A stretch of DNA of 64,000 bases from the NCBI GenBank assembly GCA_900215285.1, contig OCMG01000004.1, forward strand, positions 2,898,001 through 2,962,000. The letters run 5' to 3'. The notes beneath the pieces are model-generated. The model did not search any database. It was not told the DNA's origin and was given only the letters and a program-made list of their open reading frames with translations. The stretch comes from Ensifer adhaerens. GTDB taxonomy: Bacteria > Pseudomonadota > Alphaproteobacteria > Rhizobiales > Rhizobiaceae. Positions 1-9,080 of this stretch are shown here, piece after piece; the first letter of the stretch is position 1, and the number at the start of each line of letters is the position of its first letter. The translations under genes were made by a program, and so were the position numbers.

Positions 1-233
1 GCAGCGCAATATGACGGTGATCAATTTGAGAGAATTGTTCGATCAGCGTCGCAGCAGCGATACATTTTCCCAAGCGTTGCGCGGAAAAATCGCTCAGGCG
101 GACCGGAGCGCCATCGATCGGAAGCCAGTGAGTCGCGGCGCCGCGAAGGGCGTTACATCTGCTATAGCGACAAACGCAAACAGCTCAGGATCTACCTGAG
201 CTTAGCGTCTTATCCATCTGTAAAGAAAGAGAA

Positions 234-310
234 TGGCGCGAGTGACGGGGCTCGAACCCGCGACCTCCGGCGTGACAGGCCGGCACTCTAACCGACTGAG
301 CTACACCCGC
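234..310 (-). tRNA. tRNA-Asp (GTC anticodon)
   Basis: On the minus strand the sequence folds as a full cloverleaf. The acceptor arm GCGGGTG pairs with CACTCGC through one G-U pair, the D-arm contains AGCTCAGTCGGTTAGAGT, the anticodon loop reads CTGTCAC with anticodon GTC, and the T-arm carries GGTTCGAGCC. The discriminator base is G, as expected for tRNA-Asp, and the CCA end is encoded. It delivers aspartate to GAC and GAT codons. Confidence 0.97.
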
Positions 311-528
311 GCATTTCCCGAACCGCGTCGCCGCTTCGTTCGGTGAGCGGGTGTCTAAGGGGTAGACGGGTGAGTGTCAAGCGGATTTCAAAACAAAAAA
401 TCACGCCGACGACAATTTTTTGACAGAGCCCCGGATCCACAAGGCATTGCCAAAAAAATTGCAAAAAATGCCCCTCGCCCTCTTGCGGATCACAGTCTTT
501 GCGAATAGATCACCCCCACCAACGCGGC

Positions 529-604
529 GGGCGATTAGCTCAGTTGGTAGAGCGCCTCGTTTACACCGAGGATGTCGGGAGTTCGAGTCTCTCATCGCCC
601 ACCA
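529..604 (+). tRNA. tRNA-Val (TAC anticodon)
   Basis: Full cloverleaf on the plus strand. Acceptor GGGCGAT pairs with ATCGCCC, the D-arm contains AGCTCAGTTGGTAGAGC, the anticodon loop reads TTTACAC with anticodon TAC, and the T-arm contains GAGTTCGAGTCTC. Discriminator A and CCA are encoded. It lies about 220 bp from the tRNA-Asp gene on the opposite strand, so the two are divergent. No integrase or attachment-site duplication is seen beside it. Confidence 0.97.
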
Positions 605-784
605 TTCTTTCTCAAATCACATGAAGAATGTCTTGCAACGCTATGATTGTCGTTGCCTCTTTAGCCTAGCACGTCTCTGACCCTGCCTATACTGGCGGAA
701 CGCTGGGCGAGCGACACTTCAAATGGCGCCTCGCATTGGCTAATGTCGGCTCACGTGAGAAGAATCAACCGAAATGGAGGCGAC

Positions 785-1021
785 ATGCGCTGCATTTTTA
801 CCCAGATTCGCTGCCGACCGGGCCAGACCTACCAGGTTGCCGACAAGATCTACGAAAAGGAAGTCGTCTCCGAACTCTATTCTACGAGCGGCGACTATGA
901 TCTCATCGCCAAAATCTACGTCCCGGACGGCCAGGACATCGGGCGCTATGTGAATGACATCTTTGTCGACATCGAGGATGTCGAGCGGACGCTCACAACG
1001 ATCACGTTTCACGCGTTCTGA
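785..1021 (+). CDS. Stand-alone Lrp/AsnC ligand-binding (RAM) domain protein
   Basis: A 78-residue protein made only of the alpha-beta ligand-binding domain found at the C-terminus of Lrp/AsnC regulators. It runs from MRCIFTQIRCRPGQTYQ through a central SGDYDLIAKIYV strand to a C-terminal TTITFHAF strand. There is no helix-turn-helix. The ATG at 785 was chosen because GGAGG sits four bases upstream at 776-780; an upstream in-frame start at 743 has no such site. In known families such single-domain proteins oligomerise and may bind amino acids or modulate full-length Lrp proteins. A strong terminator follows at 1046. The exact ligand cannot be inferred. Confidence 0.85.
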   Translation: MRCIFTQIRCRPGQTYQVADKIYEKEVVSELYSTSGDYDLIAKIYVPDGQDIGRYVNDIFVDIEDVERTLTTITFHAF

Positions 1022-1045
1022 CGTGGCTGGAAGCAGACCATGGAC

Positions 1046-1068
1046 GGGGGCTTCGGCCCCCATTTTTT
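1046..1068 (+). terminator. Rho-independent terminator with UUCG loop
   Basis: A six-base-pair stem GGGGGC/GCCCCC closed by the very stable TTCG tetraloop and followed by A and six T residues. It lies 25 bases after the stop codon of the Lrp-like gene and should end that transcript. Confidence 0.9.
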
Positions 1069-1162
1069 GTTTCTGGGATTGGTCCTGCCTGTTTGGCGCT
1101 CCTGTGGATAGCGCCCTGCCCGATCCCCTCGCCCGGATGAAGCCCCCCGTTTCTCGCTTCTT

Positions 1163-1193
1163 TTCGAACACGATGGATAGGTCGTTGTTCGAA
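1163..1193. repeat. 8-bp inverted repeat TTCGAACA...TGTTCGAA
   Basis: Perfect eight-base inverted repeat with a 15-base spacer, just upstream of the alcohol dehydrogenase remnant. Its position before the former start codon suggests an old operator or promoter element. No regulator can be named from the sequence. Confidence 0.5.
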
Positions 1194-1215
1194 GGCGGAA
1201 ACCGAGGAGGCGAAT

Positions 1216-1577
1216 AGGAAGTCGCTCACCTGGCACGGCCAGCATGATATCCGCTGTGAAAGCGCACCCGACCCGACGATCGAAGACGGGCGCGACAACA
1301 AGGCCTTCAAAGTGGGTGATCGAGTCGTCGTCCCCTTCACGATTTCCTGCGGCGAATGCTTCTTCTGCAAACGTGGATTCTTTTCCGGCTGCAAGCGCAG
1401 CAGCCCCGATTCGGCGAAGGTGAGCAAGCTGTGGGGCAACTCGCCGGCCGGGCTGATCGGATATTCCCATCTTCTGGGCGGCTATCGCGGCGGGCAGGCA
1501 AATACCTGCGCGTACCTTTCGCCGATATCGGGCCGATCAAAGTACCGGACGGGTTGAGCGATGAGCACGCCCTGTTT
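1216..1577 (+). pseudogene. Zinc-dependent alcohol dehydrogenase remnant
   Basis: Remains of a medium-chain zinc alcohol dehydrogenase of the threonine/formaldehyde-dehydrogenase-like type. Reading starts at codon AGG (1216-1218) where ATG is expected, behind GAGGAGG: the residues are KSLTWHGQHDIRCESAPDP. After DGRD the sequence jumps straight to NKAFKVGDRVVVPF. By memory of the family this omits roughly 45 residues, including the CGSDLH and GHE catalytic-zinc ligands. The structural-zinc region CGECFFCKRG remains. Near position 1500 one base is missing, so YLRVPFADIGPIKVPDG continues in another frame. At about 1577 the sequence changes into a different gene. Four separate lesions make this a clear pseudogene. 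Confidence 0.85.
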
Positions 1578-2182
1578 CCACCCAAGGCGGCGTCCGCGAT
1601 CTCGTCAAGGCAATCGAGTCGCGCGGGCGTCCTGTCGATCTGCTGATGGCAAATGTCGGGCGGGGCCTGGGACACGGCTTTCTGGATCAGGCCCCGGAAA
1701 AAGCGCAGAAGGTGGTGGATACCAATATCAGCGGCACTCTTCTGCTCGTTCACCACTTCTGGAACGCCCTGCGGAAGCGCGTCGCTGGACGGATCTTGTT
1801 CACCGGTTCCATTGCAGGCTTCATCCCCGGTGCCTATCAGGCCGTCTATAACGGTTCGAAGGCCTTCATCAATTCTTTCTCACATGCGCTTCGTGAGGAA
1901 CTGAAAGATTCCAGAATCACCGTGACCTGCCTGATGCCCGGGCCGACCGACACGGATTTCTTCGAGCATACCGGTCTGACCGACACGTCGAGCGGCCAAG
2001 GTTCCAAGGATGATCCGGCCGACGTCGCCCGTATCGGATTCGATGCCATGATGGATGGCGAAGGCGATGTGGTCGCGGGCTGGAAGAACAAGATGACCTC
2101 GGCCTTGGCCAACGTCGCGCCGGCGGAGATGCTGGCCAAGCAGCACGCAGACATGACCCGACCGGGCTCGGCAGACGACTGA
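1578..2182 (+). pseudogene. Short-chain dehydrogenase remnant, N-terminus missing
   Basis: About 200 residues covering the C-terminal two thirds of a classical short-chain dehydrogenase. Visible are the NVG segment of the cofactor fold, a catalytic serine in FTGSIAGF, the catalytic Tyr-Lys pair in YNGSK, and MPGPTDTDFF after it. The first part, with the TGxxxGIG nucleotide-binding glycines, is absent. The reading frame is entered directly from the alcohol dehydrogenase remnant. An internal ATG at 1646 could start a 178-residue product, but this would lack cofactor binding. The C-terminal half is intact, so the truncation may be fairly recent. Confidence 0.8.
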
Positions 2183-2207
2183 GCCGACAAAGGGCTGCTC
2201 CGTGCCA

Positions 2208-3115
2208 TCAGGCAGATGTCGAAACAGCCCTCTCCCGCCGTGTTTCGAAGGTCATGATGAACAGCGAGGCGCCGAGGATGAGGATGGCGCCGAGCCAGAG
2301 CGTTCCCGCCGGTGCATAGCCAAAGACAAGCCAGCCTGCCAGCACGTTGAGCGGCAATTTCAGATCGTCGAAGGGCTGCACATAGGCGGCATCGGCGGTC
2401 GCATAGGCGAGCGTCAGGAGATATTGCGCGACAGCCGTCAACAGACCCAGAGCGACGAAAATTGCCAGAACGGTGCCGGTGGGAACTTCGAAGCCGGAGG
2501 CAAGCGCGAAGGCGCCATTCACCGGCGTGAGCAACAGCAACAGCCAGACCGTAATGGTTTCCGGTGATTCGTCGTGGGTCAGGCTCTTGGTGTAGAGTGA
2601 CGTTGCCCCCCAGAGGAGCGCGGCCAGAACCGGGAGAAGCGCCTCCCAGGTGAAGGTATCCGACCACGGCTGCAGGATCATCATCGCGCCGGCGAAACCC
2701 ACGAAGGTGGCAGCCCATCGCGCCGGCCCTACCCGCTCTCCGAGAAACACGCGCGCGCCGAGAATGATAAAGAACGGTGACGTCATGACCAGCGCAATCG
2801 CCTGCCAGATCGGCACATGCGCCAGCCCCATGACCCACACCTGGACTCCGAACACGGAAAATACCACCCGGACGACATGGCTTGCCGGATATTTGGTCCG
2901 CATCGCACTTATCCCGCCCGCCAGAGATAAGGCAGGGAAAAAAGAAGGGCGATCGCATATTGCCAGAAGGCGGTCGACACCGAGCCGAAGCCCAGCTTCA
3001 TCGTGACCCACTGCGTGAGAACATTGATGGCAGCAAAGGCGACGCCCGCGAGCACCATAATGGCGGCGGCAGCGATCGCCGGATATTTCTGTCTGAGATT
3101 TCCAATCTGATTCAT
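2208..3115 (-). pseudogene. ribN: Frameshifted DMT/EamA transporter, RibN-like riboflavin importer
   Basis: A ten-helix drug/metabolite-transporter protein read in two frames. The N-terminal part (MNQIGNLRQKYPAIAAAAIM... to SLPYLWRAG) ends at a stop at 2909. The rest continues one frame over from GGISAMRTKYPASH through two EamA repeats to the stop at 2208. The break lies in the GC run at about 2911-2921 and fits loss of one base. It sits directly downstream of an FMN riboswitch, the arrangement known for RibN riboflavin importers of rhizobia, and that is the basis for the name. A sequencing error is possible, since no other lesion is seen. A GTG at 3142 is an alternative start. Confidence 0.75.
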
Positions 3116-3210
3116 GTTCACTTCGCCGATCTGGGCCAACACAAATCAGGGCATGAGATTCCAAGTCTTTCCCTTCCCGCCTTGAGGCGAGACTACACAG
3201 ACACTGGACT

Positions 3211-3360
3211 CATTCTCTTTCATCCGGACTATGACCGTCGGCTCCGGAATCGCACCGGACCTGCTGACCCGCATCCAAATTCTTCGGATGCCGCGCTCGC
3301 GGGCTTCGGGTTACCCCATTACCGCCGGTGGGGAGTTTCACCCCGCCCTGAGAACGAATG
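3211..3360 (-). promoter_or_regulatory. FMN riboswitch (RFN element)
   Basis: On the minus strand all conserved RFN blocks appear in order: GGGCGGGGTGAAACTCCCC, ACCGGCGGTAATGGGG, AGCCCGCGAGC, a variable GCATCC/GGATGC hairpin, GGGTCAGCAGGTCCGGTG, ATTCCGGAGCCGACGGTC and ATAGTCCGGATGAAAGAGA. The ends pair as CATTC/GAATG to form P1. It binds flavin mononucleotide and lowers expression of the downstream gene, here the broken RibN-like transporter starting about 95 bases later. A short CGCCT/AGGCG stem before the start region may form part of the expression platform. Confidence 0.96.
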
Positions 3361-3452
3361 CCGGACAAGCCGACCACGCATTGATAGGACGAATCGGAAA
3401 TTGCGGCAAGATTGCTGACCTATCCACAAAGATGATCGCGGTTCAGAAACGC

Positions 3453-3481
3453 AAAAACCCGGCGCGGGATACGCACCGGGT
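3453..3481 (-). terminator. Terminator after hupB
   Basis: On the minus strand ACCCGGTGCG pairs with CGCGCCGGGT (ten pairs, one G-U) around a TATCC loop, followed by a T run. It lies about 60 bases beyond the hupB stop and separates hupB from the FMN riboswitch. Confidence 0.88.
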
Positions 3482-3541
3482 CTTCAAACCTTTGCTTGCC
3501 TGTTCCAGTCGAAACTGGCGGGTGGCAGGCAGAAACTGGTC

Positions 3542-3814
3542 TTAGTTTACAGCGTCCTTGAGGCCCTTGCCGGCCGAGAACTTCGGCACGTTGCGAGCCG
3601 GGATGGCAACTTCAGCGCCCGTGGACGGGTTGCGGCCCGTGGAGGCTTCGCGGCGCGAAACGGAGAAGTTGCCAAAGCCAACGAGACGGACGTCGCCGCC
3701 GTTCTTCAGTTCGCCCTGGATTGCTTCGAACACAGCGTCAACAGCCGATGCAGCGTCGGTCTTGGACAGGCCAGCCTTTTCCGCAACTGCGGATACGAGC
3801 TCGTTCTTGTTCAT
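3542..3814 (-). CDS. hupB: DNA-binding protein HU-beta
   Basis: A 90-residue bacterial HU protein, the usual family length. It starts MNKNELVSAVAEKAGLSK and carries the HU signature VGFGNFSVSRREASTGRNP followed by IPARNVPKFSAGKGLKDAV, where the arm tip grips DNA. HU dimers bend and compact DNA in the nucleoid and assist replication and recombination. It lies downstream of lon on the same strand, the common lon-hupB order, but the lon terminator at 3948 and its own terminator at 3453 suggest a separate transcript. Confidence 0.97.
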   Translation of the reverse strand: MNKNELVSAVAEKAGLSKTDAASAVDAVFEAIQGELKNGGDVRLVGFGNFSVSRREASTGRNPSTGAEVAIPARNVPKFSAGKGLKDAVN

Positions 3815-3947
3815 GTTTCCACCCCTTTCTTACTGGTATGAAACGATTCGATTGGTCATCGCGGGCAGAATACGCAGGAGCGCGTCCGCCGCAACCGAAA
3901 ATGCGCTCAATCCCTTGTTTTGCAGGGCTTTGCGCGCTGTTTTCGTT

Positions 3948-3973
3948 AAAAAAGGCCGGCATTTCTGCCGGCC
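3948..3973 (-). terminator. Terminator after lon
   Basis: On the minus strand a perfect GGCCGGC/GCCGGCC stem with the loop AGAAAT is followed by six T residues, 48 bases after the lon stop. Confidence 0.92.
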
Positions 3974-4020
3974 TCGGGTTCTTATCAGGTTCATTCCGGC
4001 GCAATTGAGGCCGGAAGGCG

Positions 4021-6438
4021 TCAATGCGCGACGCCTACACCACTTTCTTCAGCCGAATCGGCAGGCACGACGGCAGCGTTCGCATCAGGCTCCCAAACGA
4101 TCGGCTGGGGCTGACGGACCAGTGCATGCTGCAGGACTTCGCCCATCCGAGAGACCGGGATGATTTCCATCTCGTTCTTCACATTGTCCGGAATGTCGGC
4201 GAGATCCTTGGCGTTTTCTTCCGGGATCAGCACCTTCTTGATGCCGCCACGGAGCGCCGCGAGCAGCTTTTCCTTCAGGCCACCAATAGGGAGAACCCGA
4301 CCTCGAAGGGTGATTTCGCCGGTCATGGCGACATCCTTCGACACGGGAATCCCGGTCATGATCGACACGATGGCCGTCGCCATGGCAACACCGGCGGACG
4401 GACCGTCCTTCGGGGTCGCACCTTCCGGAACGTGGACGTGAATGTCGGCCTTATCGAAGCGCGGAGGCTCGATGCCGAAATCGATGGACCGCGAGCGCAC
4501 GTAAGACGCCGCCGCAGAAATCGACTCCTTCATCACATCCTTCAGGTTGCCCGTGACCGTCATACGGCCCTTGCCACCTGGCATCATGACGCCTTCGATC
4601 GTCAGCAGTTCGCCACCGACTTCCGTCCAGGCGAGACCGGTGACAACACCGACCTGATCCTCGCGTTCAGCCTCGCCGTGGCGGAAGCGCGGAACGCCGA
4701 GATAGTCGGACACGTTCTCGGGCGTAACCTCGACCGACTTGGTCTTGCCCTTGAGTATCTCGGTCACCGCCTTGCGGGCGAGCTTCATCAGTTCGCGTTC
4801 GAGCGAACGGACACCAGCTTCGCGGGTGTATTGACGGATGACCGCCATCAGCGCGTCGTCGGAGACCGAGAACTCGGCCGGCTGCAGCGCATGATCGCGG
4901 ATCGCCTTCGGCAGAAGGTGGCGGCGGGCGATTTCCCGCTTTTCATCTTCCGTGTAGCCGGCGATGCGGATGATTTCCATGCGGTCCATCAGCGGCGCCG
5001 GGATGTTCAGTGTGTTCGCCGTGGTGATGAACATCACGTCCGAAAGGTCATATTCGACCTCCAGATAGTGATCCATGAACGTTGCATTCTGTTCCGGATC
5101 GAGCACCTCCAGCAGAGCCGACGACGGATCGCCACGGAAGTCCTGGCCCATCTTGTCGATCTCGTCGAGCAGGAAGAGCGGGTTGGCCTTCTTCGCCTTC
5201 TTCAGCGACTGGATGACCTTGCCGGGCATCGAGCCGATATAGGTGCGGCGGTGACCGCGGATTTCGGCCTCGTCACGCACGCCGCCCAGCGCCATGCGGA
5301 CATATTCGCGTCCAGTGGCCTTTGCGATCGAGCGGGCGAGCGAAGTCTTACCCACGCCGGGCGGGCCAACGAGGCAAAGGATGGGGCCCTTGATCTTCTT
5401 CGCGCGGGCCTGAACGGCCAGATATTCGACGATGCGTTCCTTGACCTTGTCGAGCCCGAAGTGATCGCCGGCGAGCACTTCCTCGGCAAAATTGAGGTCG
5501 GTCTTGATCTTGGAGCGCTTGCCCCAGGGCAGACCGGTCAGCCAGTCGAGATAGTTGCGCACGACGGTGGCTTCGGCCGACATCGGGCTCATCTGGCGCA
5601 GCTTCTTCAGTTCGGCATCCGCCTTTTCGCGGGCCTCCTTGGAAAGCTTCGTCTTCTTGATGCGCTCTTCCAGTTCGGCCATCTCGTCGCGACCGTCCTC
5701 GCCGTCGCCAAGTTCCTTCTGGATCGCCTTCATCTGCTCGTTGAGGTAATATTCGCGCTGCGTCTTTTCCATCTGGCGCTTGACGCGCGAGCGGATGCGC
5801 TTCTCGACCTGGAGGACCGAAATCTCGCCTTCCATGAAGCCGAGCGCCTTTTCAAGACGCGTCTTGACGCTCACCGTTTCCAGCATCTCCTGCTTTTCGG
5901 TGATCTTGATGGAGAGATGAGAGGCAACCGTGTCGGCCAGCTTCGAATAGTCCTCGATCTGGCTGGCGGCGCCGACCACTTCCGGGGAAATCTTCTTGTT
6001 CAGCTTCACGTAGTTCTCGAACTCGGAGACGACCGAGCGAGACAGAGCCTCGATCTCGACGGCGTCTTCGGCCGGTTCGGACAGAACGTGGGCCATCGCT
6101 TCGTAGAACTCGTCGCGTTCGGTATAGCCGTCGATCTCGGCGCGCGCGCGGCCTTCGACGAGAACCTTGACGGTGCCATCGGGCAGCTTCAACAGCTGGA
6201 GAACATTGGCGACCGTACCGACGGTATAGATCGCGGAGGGCTTCGGGTCGTCGTCGCTCGCATTGATCTGGGTTACCAGCATGATCTGACGATCAGAGCC
6301 CATCACCTCTTCCAGAGCGCGAATGGACTTCTCACGGCCGACGAAGAGCGGCACGATCATGTGCGGAAAGACGACAATGTCACGCAGCGGCAATACCGGG
6401 TAGGCAATGCTGTCTGCAGGCAACGTCTTCTTGGTCAT
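4021..6438 (-). CDS. lon: ATP-dependent protease La (Lon)
   Basis: An 805-residue cytoplasmic Lon protease, normal length for the family. It has an N-terminal substrate-recognition domain (YPVLPLRDIVVFPHM), an AAA+ ATPase with Walker A GPPGVGKTSLARS and Walker B LFLLDEIDKMG, and a C-terminal Ser-Lys protease domain with the nucleophile in KDGPSAGVAMA. It degrades misfolded and short-lived regulatory proteins; in alphaproteobacteria these include DnaA and CcrM. The ATG at 6438 was chosen over a start 24 codons upstream because AAGGA precedes it closely and the protein then begins with the usual hydrophobic strand. A sigma32-like promoter lies upstream. Confidence 0.98.
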   Translation of the reverse strand: MTKKTLPADSIAYPVLPLRDIVVFPHMIVPLFVGREKSIRALEEVMGSDRQIMLVTQINASDDDPKPSAIYTVGTVANVLQLLKLPDGTVKVLVEGRARAEIDGYTERDEFYEAMAHVLSEPAEDAVEIEALSRSVVSEFENYVKLNKKISPEVVGAASQIEDYSKLADTVASHLSIKITEKQEMLETVSVKTRLEKALGFMEGEISVLQVEKRIRSRVKRQMEKTQREYYLNEQMKAIQKELGDGEDGRDEMAELEERIKKTKLSKEAREKADAELKKLRQMSPMSAEATVVRNYLDWLTGLPWGKRSKIKTDLNFAEEVLAGDHFGLDKVKERIVEYLAVQARAKKIKGPILCLVGPPGVGKTSLARSIAKATGREYVRMALGGVRDEAEIRGHRRTYIGSMPGKVIQSLKKAKKANPLFLLDEIDKMGQDFRGDPSSALLEVLDPEQNATFMDHYLEVEYDLSDVMFITTANTLNIPAPLMDRMEIIRIAGYTEDEKREIARRHLLPKAIRDHALQPAEFSVSDDALMAVIRQYTREAGVRSLERELMKLARKAVTEILKGKTKSVEVTPENVSDYLGVPRFRHGEAEREDQVGVVTGLAWTEVGGELLTIEGVMMPGGKGRMTVTGNLKDVMKESISAAASYVRSRSIDFGIEPPRFDKADIHVHVPEGATPKDGPSAGVAMATAIVSIMTGIPVSKDVAMTGEITLRGRVLPIGGLKEKLLAALRGGIKKVLIPEENAKDLADIPDNVKNEMEIIPVSRMGEVLQHALVRQPQPIVWEPDANAAVVPADSAEESGVGVAH

Positions 6439-6520
6439 GTGAGTTCCTTTCCATCGGGTTCCCGTCTGGGCCACCCTCTGCACCGGGCGGGGAGCCCCGA
6501 TGCTTCTCATTACCGCTCTC

Positions 6521-6550
6521 TAAGTGGAGTCTGACGGACGTCTTTTCAAG
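6521..6550 (-). promoter_or_regulatory. Sigma32-like heat-shock promoter before lon
   Basis: On the minus strand CTTGAA (6545-6550) is followed after 17 bases by CCACTTA (6521-6527), close to the alphaproteobacterial sigma32 pattern. The lon start codon is about 80 bases further on. The -35 hexamer lies inside a small inverted repeat, CGTCTT/AAGACG. Apart from this site and the clpX terminator, nothing else is recognised in the 372-base gap between lon and clpX. Confidence 0.5.
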
Positions 6551-6753
6551 ACGATCGGCGTCTACCCTACCCTTTGTCCCGCCTTGACACCGAGCTTGCC
6601 CGCTTCTGCTGTCGCGAGGCTTGCCGGCTTTCAAAACAGTCCCGCGATACGCTGAATTCCCACGCGGATTCGCTTTTTACTATCGCGACACTTTACCAAG
6701 TACGCAACTTAAAAAGGCCCGGATTACGACGATTTAACGAGGTTAAACCCATG

Positions 6754-6781
6754 AAAAAAGCCCGGAGCAATGCCCCGAGCT
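6754..6781 (-). terminator. Terminator after clpX
   Basis: On the minus strand AGCTCGGGGC pairs with GCTCCGGGCT around ATT, with two wobble pairs, and is followed by a run of T. It lies 30 bases after the clpX stop and separates clpX from lon. Confidence 0.9.
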
Positions 6782-6810
6782 TTTCGACTGCATACCATGT
6801 ATCTCGGCAC

Positions 6811-8088
6811 TTACGCCGATACGTTGGCCTTTTCTTCGCTGCGCTCCGAATAGATGTAGAGCGGGCGCGCCTTGCCTTCGACGACATCGTCGGAGATGAC
6901 GACTTCACGAACACCTTCAAGCGCCGGCAGTTCGAACATCGTGTCGAGCAGGATCTTTTCCATGATCGAGCGGAGACCACGCGCACCGGTCTTGCGCACA
7001 ATGGCCCGCTTGGCGATCGCACGCAGTGCGTCCTCGTGGAAGGTCAGTTCGACATCTTCCATCTCGAACAGGCGCTGATACTGCTTGATCAGGGCGTTCT
7101 TCGGCTCGGACAGGATCTGGATCAGCGCATCTTCATCCAGGTCTTCGAGCGTTGCCAGAACCGGCAGACGACCGATGAATTCCGGGATAAGGCCGAACTT
7201 GACCAGGTCTTCCGGCTCCAGCTCGCGCAGGACTTCGCCGACGCGGCGATCTTCCGGCGACTTGACGCTCGCGGCAAAGCCGATCGAGGTCTTTTCGCCA
7301 CGGGCCGAGATCAGCTTGTCGAGGCCTGCAAAGGCGCCGCCGCAGATGAACAGGATGTTCGTCGTGTCGACCTGCAGGAATTCCTGCTGCGGATGCTTGC
7401 GACCGCCCTGCGGCGGAACGGAAGCAACCGTGCCTTCCATGATCTTCAGAAGTGCCTGCTGAACGCCCTCGCCCGACACGTCGCGCGTGATGGACGGGTT
7501 GTCCGACTTGCGGGAAATCTTGTCGACTTCGTCGATATAGACGATGCCGCGCTGAGCACGCTCGACATTGTAGTCCGCAGCCTGAAGCAGCTTCAGGATG
7601 ATGTTCTCGACGTCTTCACCGACATAGCCGGCTTCCGTCAGCGTCGTGGCGTCCGCCATGGTGAACGGAACGTCGATGATGCGGGCGAGCGTCTGGGCCA
7701 GATAGGTCTTGCCGCAGCCGGTCGGGCCGACGAGCAGGATGTTGGACTTTGCCAGTTCGACGTCGCCGTTCTTAGAGGCATGCGCGAGACGCTTGTAGTG
7801 GTTGTGAACAGCCACCGACAGGATGCGCTTCGCCTGCTGCTGGCCGATAACGTATTCGTCCAGAACCTTGATGATTTCCTGCGGGGTCGGCACGCCATCG
7901 CGCGACTTGACCATGGAGGTCTTGTTCTCTTCACGGATGATATCCATGCAGAGTTCAACGCACTCGTCGCAGATGAAGACCGTCGGTCCGGCGATCAGCT
8001 TGCGCACTTCATGCTGGCTCTTGCCGCAGAAAGAGCAATAAAGGGTATTCTTCGAGTCACCGCCGCTGCTACCGCTGACCTTGCTCAT
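6811..8088 (-). CDS. clpX: ATP-dependent Clp protease ATP-binding subunit ClpX
   Basis: A 425-residue AAA+ unfoldase of normal length. The N-terminal zinc-binding domain has four cysteines, C18, C21, C40 and C43, which dimerise the domain and bind adaptors. Walker A is GPTGCGKT and Walker [11 protein letters not shown]; the ClpP-docking IGF loop appears in SIGFAASV. ClpX hexamers unfold tagged substrates and feed them to ClpP, encoded upstream on the same strand. In alphaproteobacteria ClpXP removes CtrA at the swarmer-to-stalked transition. The 290-base spacer to clpP and a terminator after clpX suggest that clpX can be transcribed on its own. Confidence 0.98.
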   Translation of the reverse strand: MSKVSGSSGGDSKNTLYCSFCGKSQHEVRKLIAGPTVFICDECVELCMDIIREENKTSMVKSRDGVPTPQEIIKVLDEYVIGQQQAKRILSVAVHNHYKRLAHASKNGDVELAKSNILLVGPTGCGKTYLAQTLARIIDVPFTMADATTLTEAGYVGEDVENIILKLLQAADYNVERAQRGIVYIDEVDKISRKSDNPSITRDVSGEGVQQALLKIMEGTVASVPPQGGRKHPQQEFLQVDTTNILFICGGAFAGLDKLISARGEKTSIGFAASVKSPEDRRVGEVLRELEPEDLVKFGLIPEFIGRLPVLATLEDLDEDALIQILSEPKNALIKQYQRLFEMEDVELTFHEDALRAIAKRAIVRKTGARGLRSIMEKILLDTMFELPALEGVREVVISDDVVEGKARPLYIYSERSEEKANVSA

Positions 8089-8378
8089 GTCACTTTCCTT
8101 CCAAGCATACCGGCGTTACCCGCTCAGGGAATACACGGAACTTTTTCCACCCTTTGGATCTGCGCCTCGTGTCGCATCGGAAAGGGTTTTCGGGGGTACT
8201 CGCTGATCCGAACAAATCACTTTATCCGGCAGCTTGCAACGTTTCCCCCAGTCTCACTGAATGCTATGTCACAAAAATTCAACATAGCATTAATTCCATA
8301 TCCTGCACTTTAGGCTGACGCCGACCTTGATCCTTGTCAAGAATTGCGCAGCAAGCCTCGGTGCATTCAGGGGCGCCC

Positions 8379-9011
8379 TCAGGCGCCCGCAGGACCTTCG
8401 ATCTCTTCGCGCGACGTGAAGACCTGATCAACCAGGCCCCAGTTCTTCGCTTCCTGCGCATCCATGAAGTTGTCACGGTCGAGTGCCGTTTCGACTTCTT
8501 CATACGTGCGGCCCGTATGCTTTACGTAGATCTCGTTCAGGCGACGCTTCATCTTGATGATGTCACGAGCATGGCGCTCGATGTCGGATGCCTGGCCCTG
8601 GAAACCGCCAGACGGCTGGTGAACCATGATGCGGGCATTCGGCATGGCAATGCGCATGTCCTTGTGGCCGGCGGCCAGAAGCAGCGACCCCATGGAAGCG
8701 GCCTGGCCGATGCAGAGCGTCGAGACGGCAGGCTTGATGAACTGCATCGTGTCGTAGATGGCCATGCCGGCAGTCACGACGCCGCCCGGCGAATTGATGT
8801 AGAGCGCAATTTCCTTCTTCGGATTCTCGGCCTCGAGGAACAGGAGCTGCGCCGACACCAGCGTCGCCATGTGATCCTCGACCGGACCCGTCAGGAAGAT
8901 GATGCGTTCCTTCAGAAGCCGCGAATAGATGTCATAGGACCGCTCGCCGCGATTGGTCTGTTCGACGACCATCGGGATCAGTGCCATTGCGGTATCAACA
9001 GGATTGCTCAT
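8379..9011 (-). CDS. clpP: ATP-dependent Clp protease proteolytic subunit ClpP
   Basis: A 210-residue serine protease. The catalytic triad is visible as S106 in GQAASMGS, H131 in VHQPSGG and D180 in DRDNFMD. Fourteen subunits form a barrel that degrades proteins fed by ClpX or ClpA. N-terminal [19 protein letters not shown] agrees with the rhizobial ClpP1 type, and the length is normal. It is first in the clpP-clpX order on the minus strand. A GC hairpin (GGGCGCC/GGCGCCC) overlaps its stop codon. A good sigma32-like promoter is found 70-100 bases upstream. Confidence 0.98.
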   Translation of the reverse strand: MSNPVDTAMALIPMVVEQTNRGERSYDIYSRLLKERIIFLTGPVEDHMATLVSAQLLFLEAENPKKEIALYINSPGGVVTAGMAIYDTMQFIKPAVSTLCIGQAASMGSLLLAAGHKDMRIAMPNARIMVHQPSGGFQGQASDIERHARDIIKMKRRLNEIYVKHTGRTYEEVETALDRDNFMDAQEAKNWGLVDQVFTSREEIEGPAGA

Positions 9012-9080
9012 CTTCTACCTTCAAACGTTGGGTCCGGACTTCGCAGCTGATCCGGGAATCATCGAAATTTCTCATTCCCT

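Noticed and set aside
11..199. 62-codon frame at the left edge
   Set aside because: No ribosome-binding site and no recognisable product; it may be the tail of unrelated non-coding sequence.
4024..6534. Plus-strand open frame of 836 codons opposite lon
   Set aside because: It is the exact antisense of a complete lon gene and is long because of GC-rich codon bias. It has no ribosome-binding site or family resemblance.
6574..8313. Plus-strand frame of 579 codons opposite clpX
   Set aside because: Antisense to an intact clpX gene and without its own signals.
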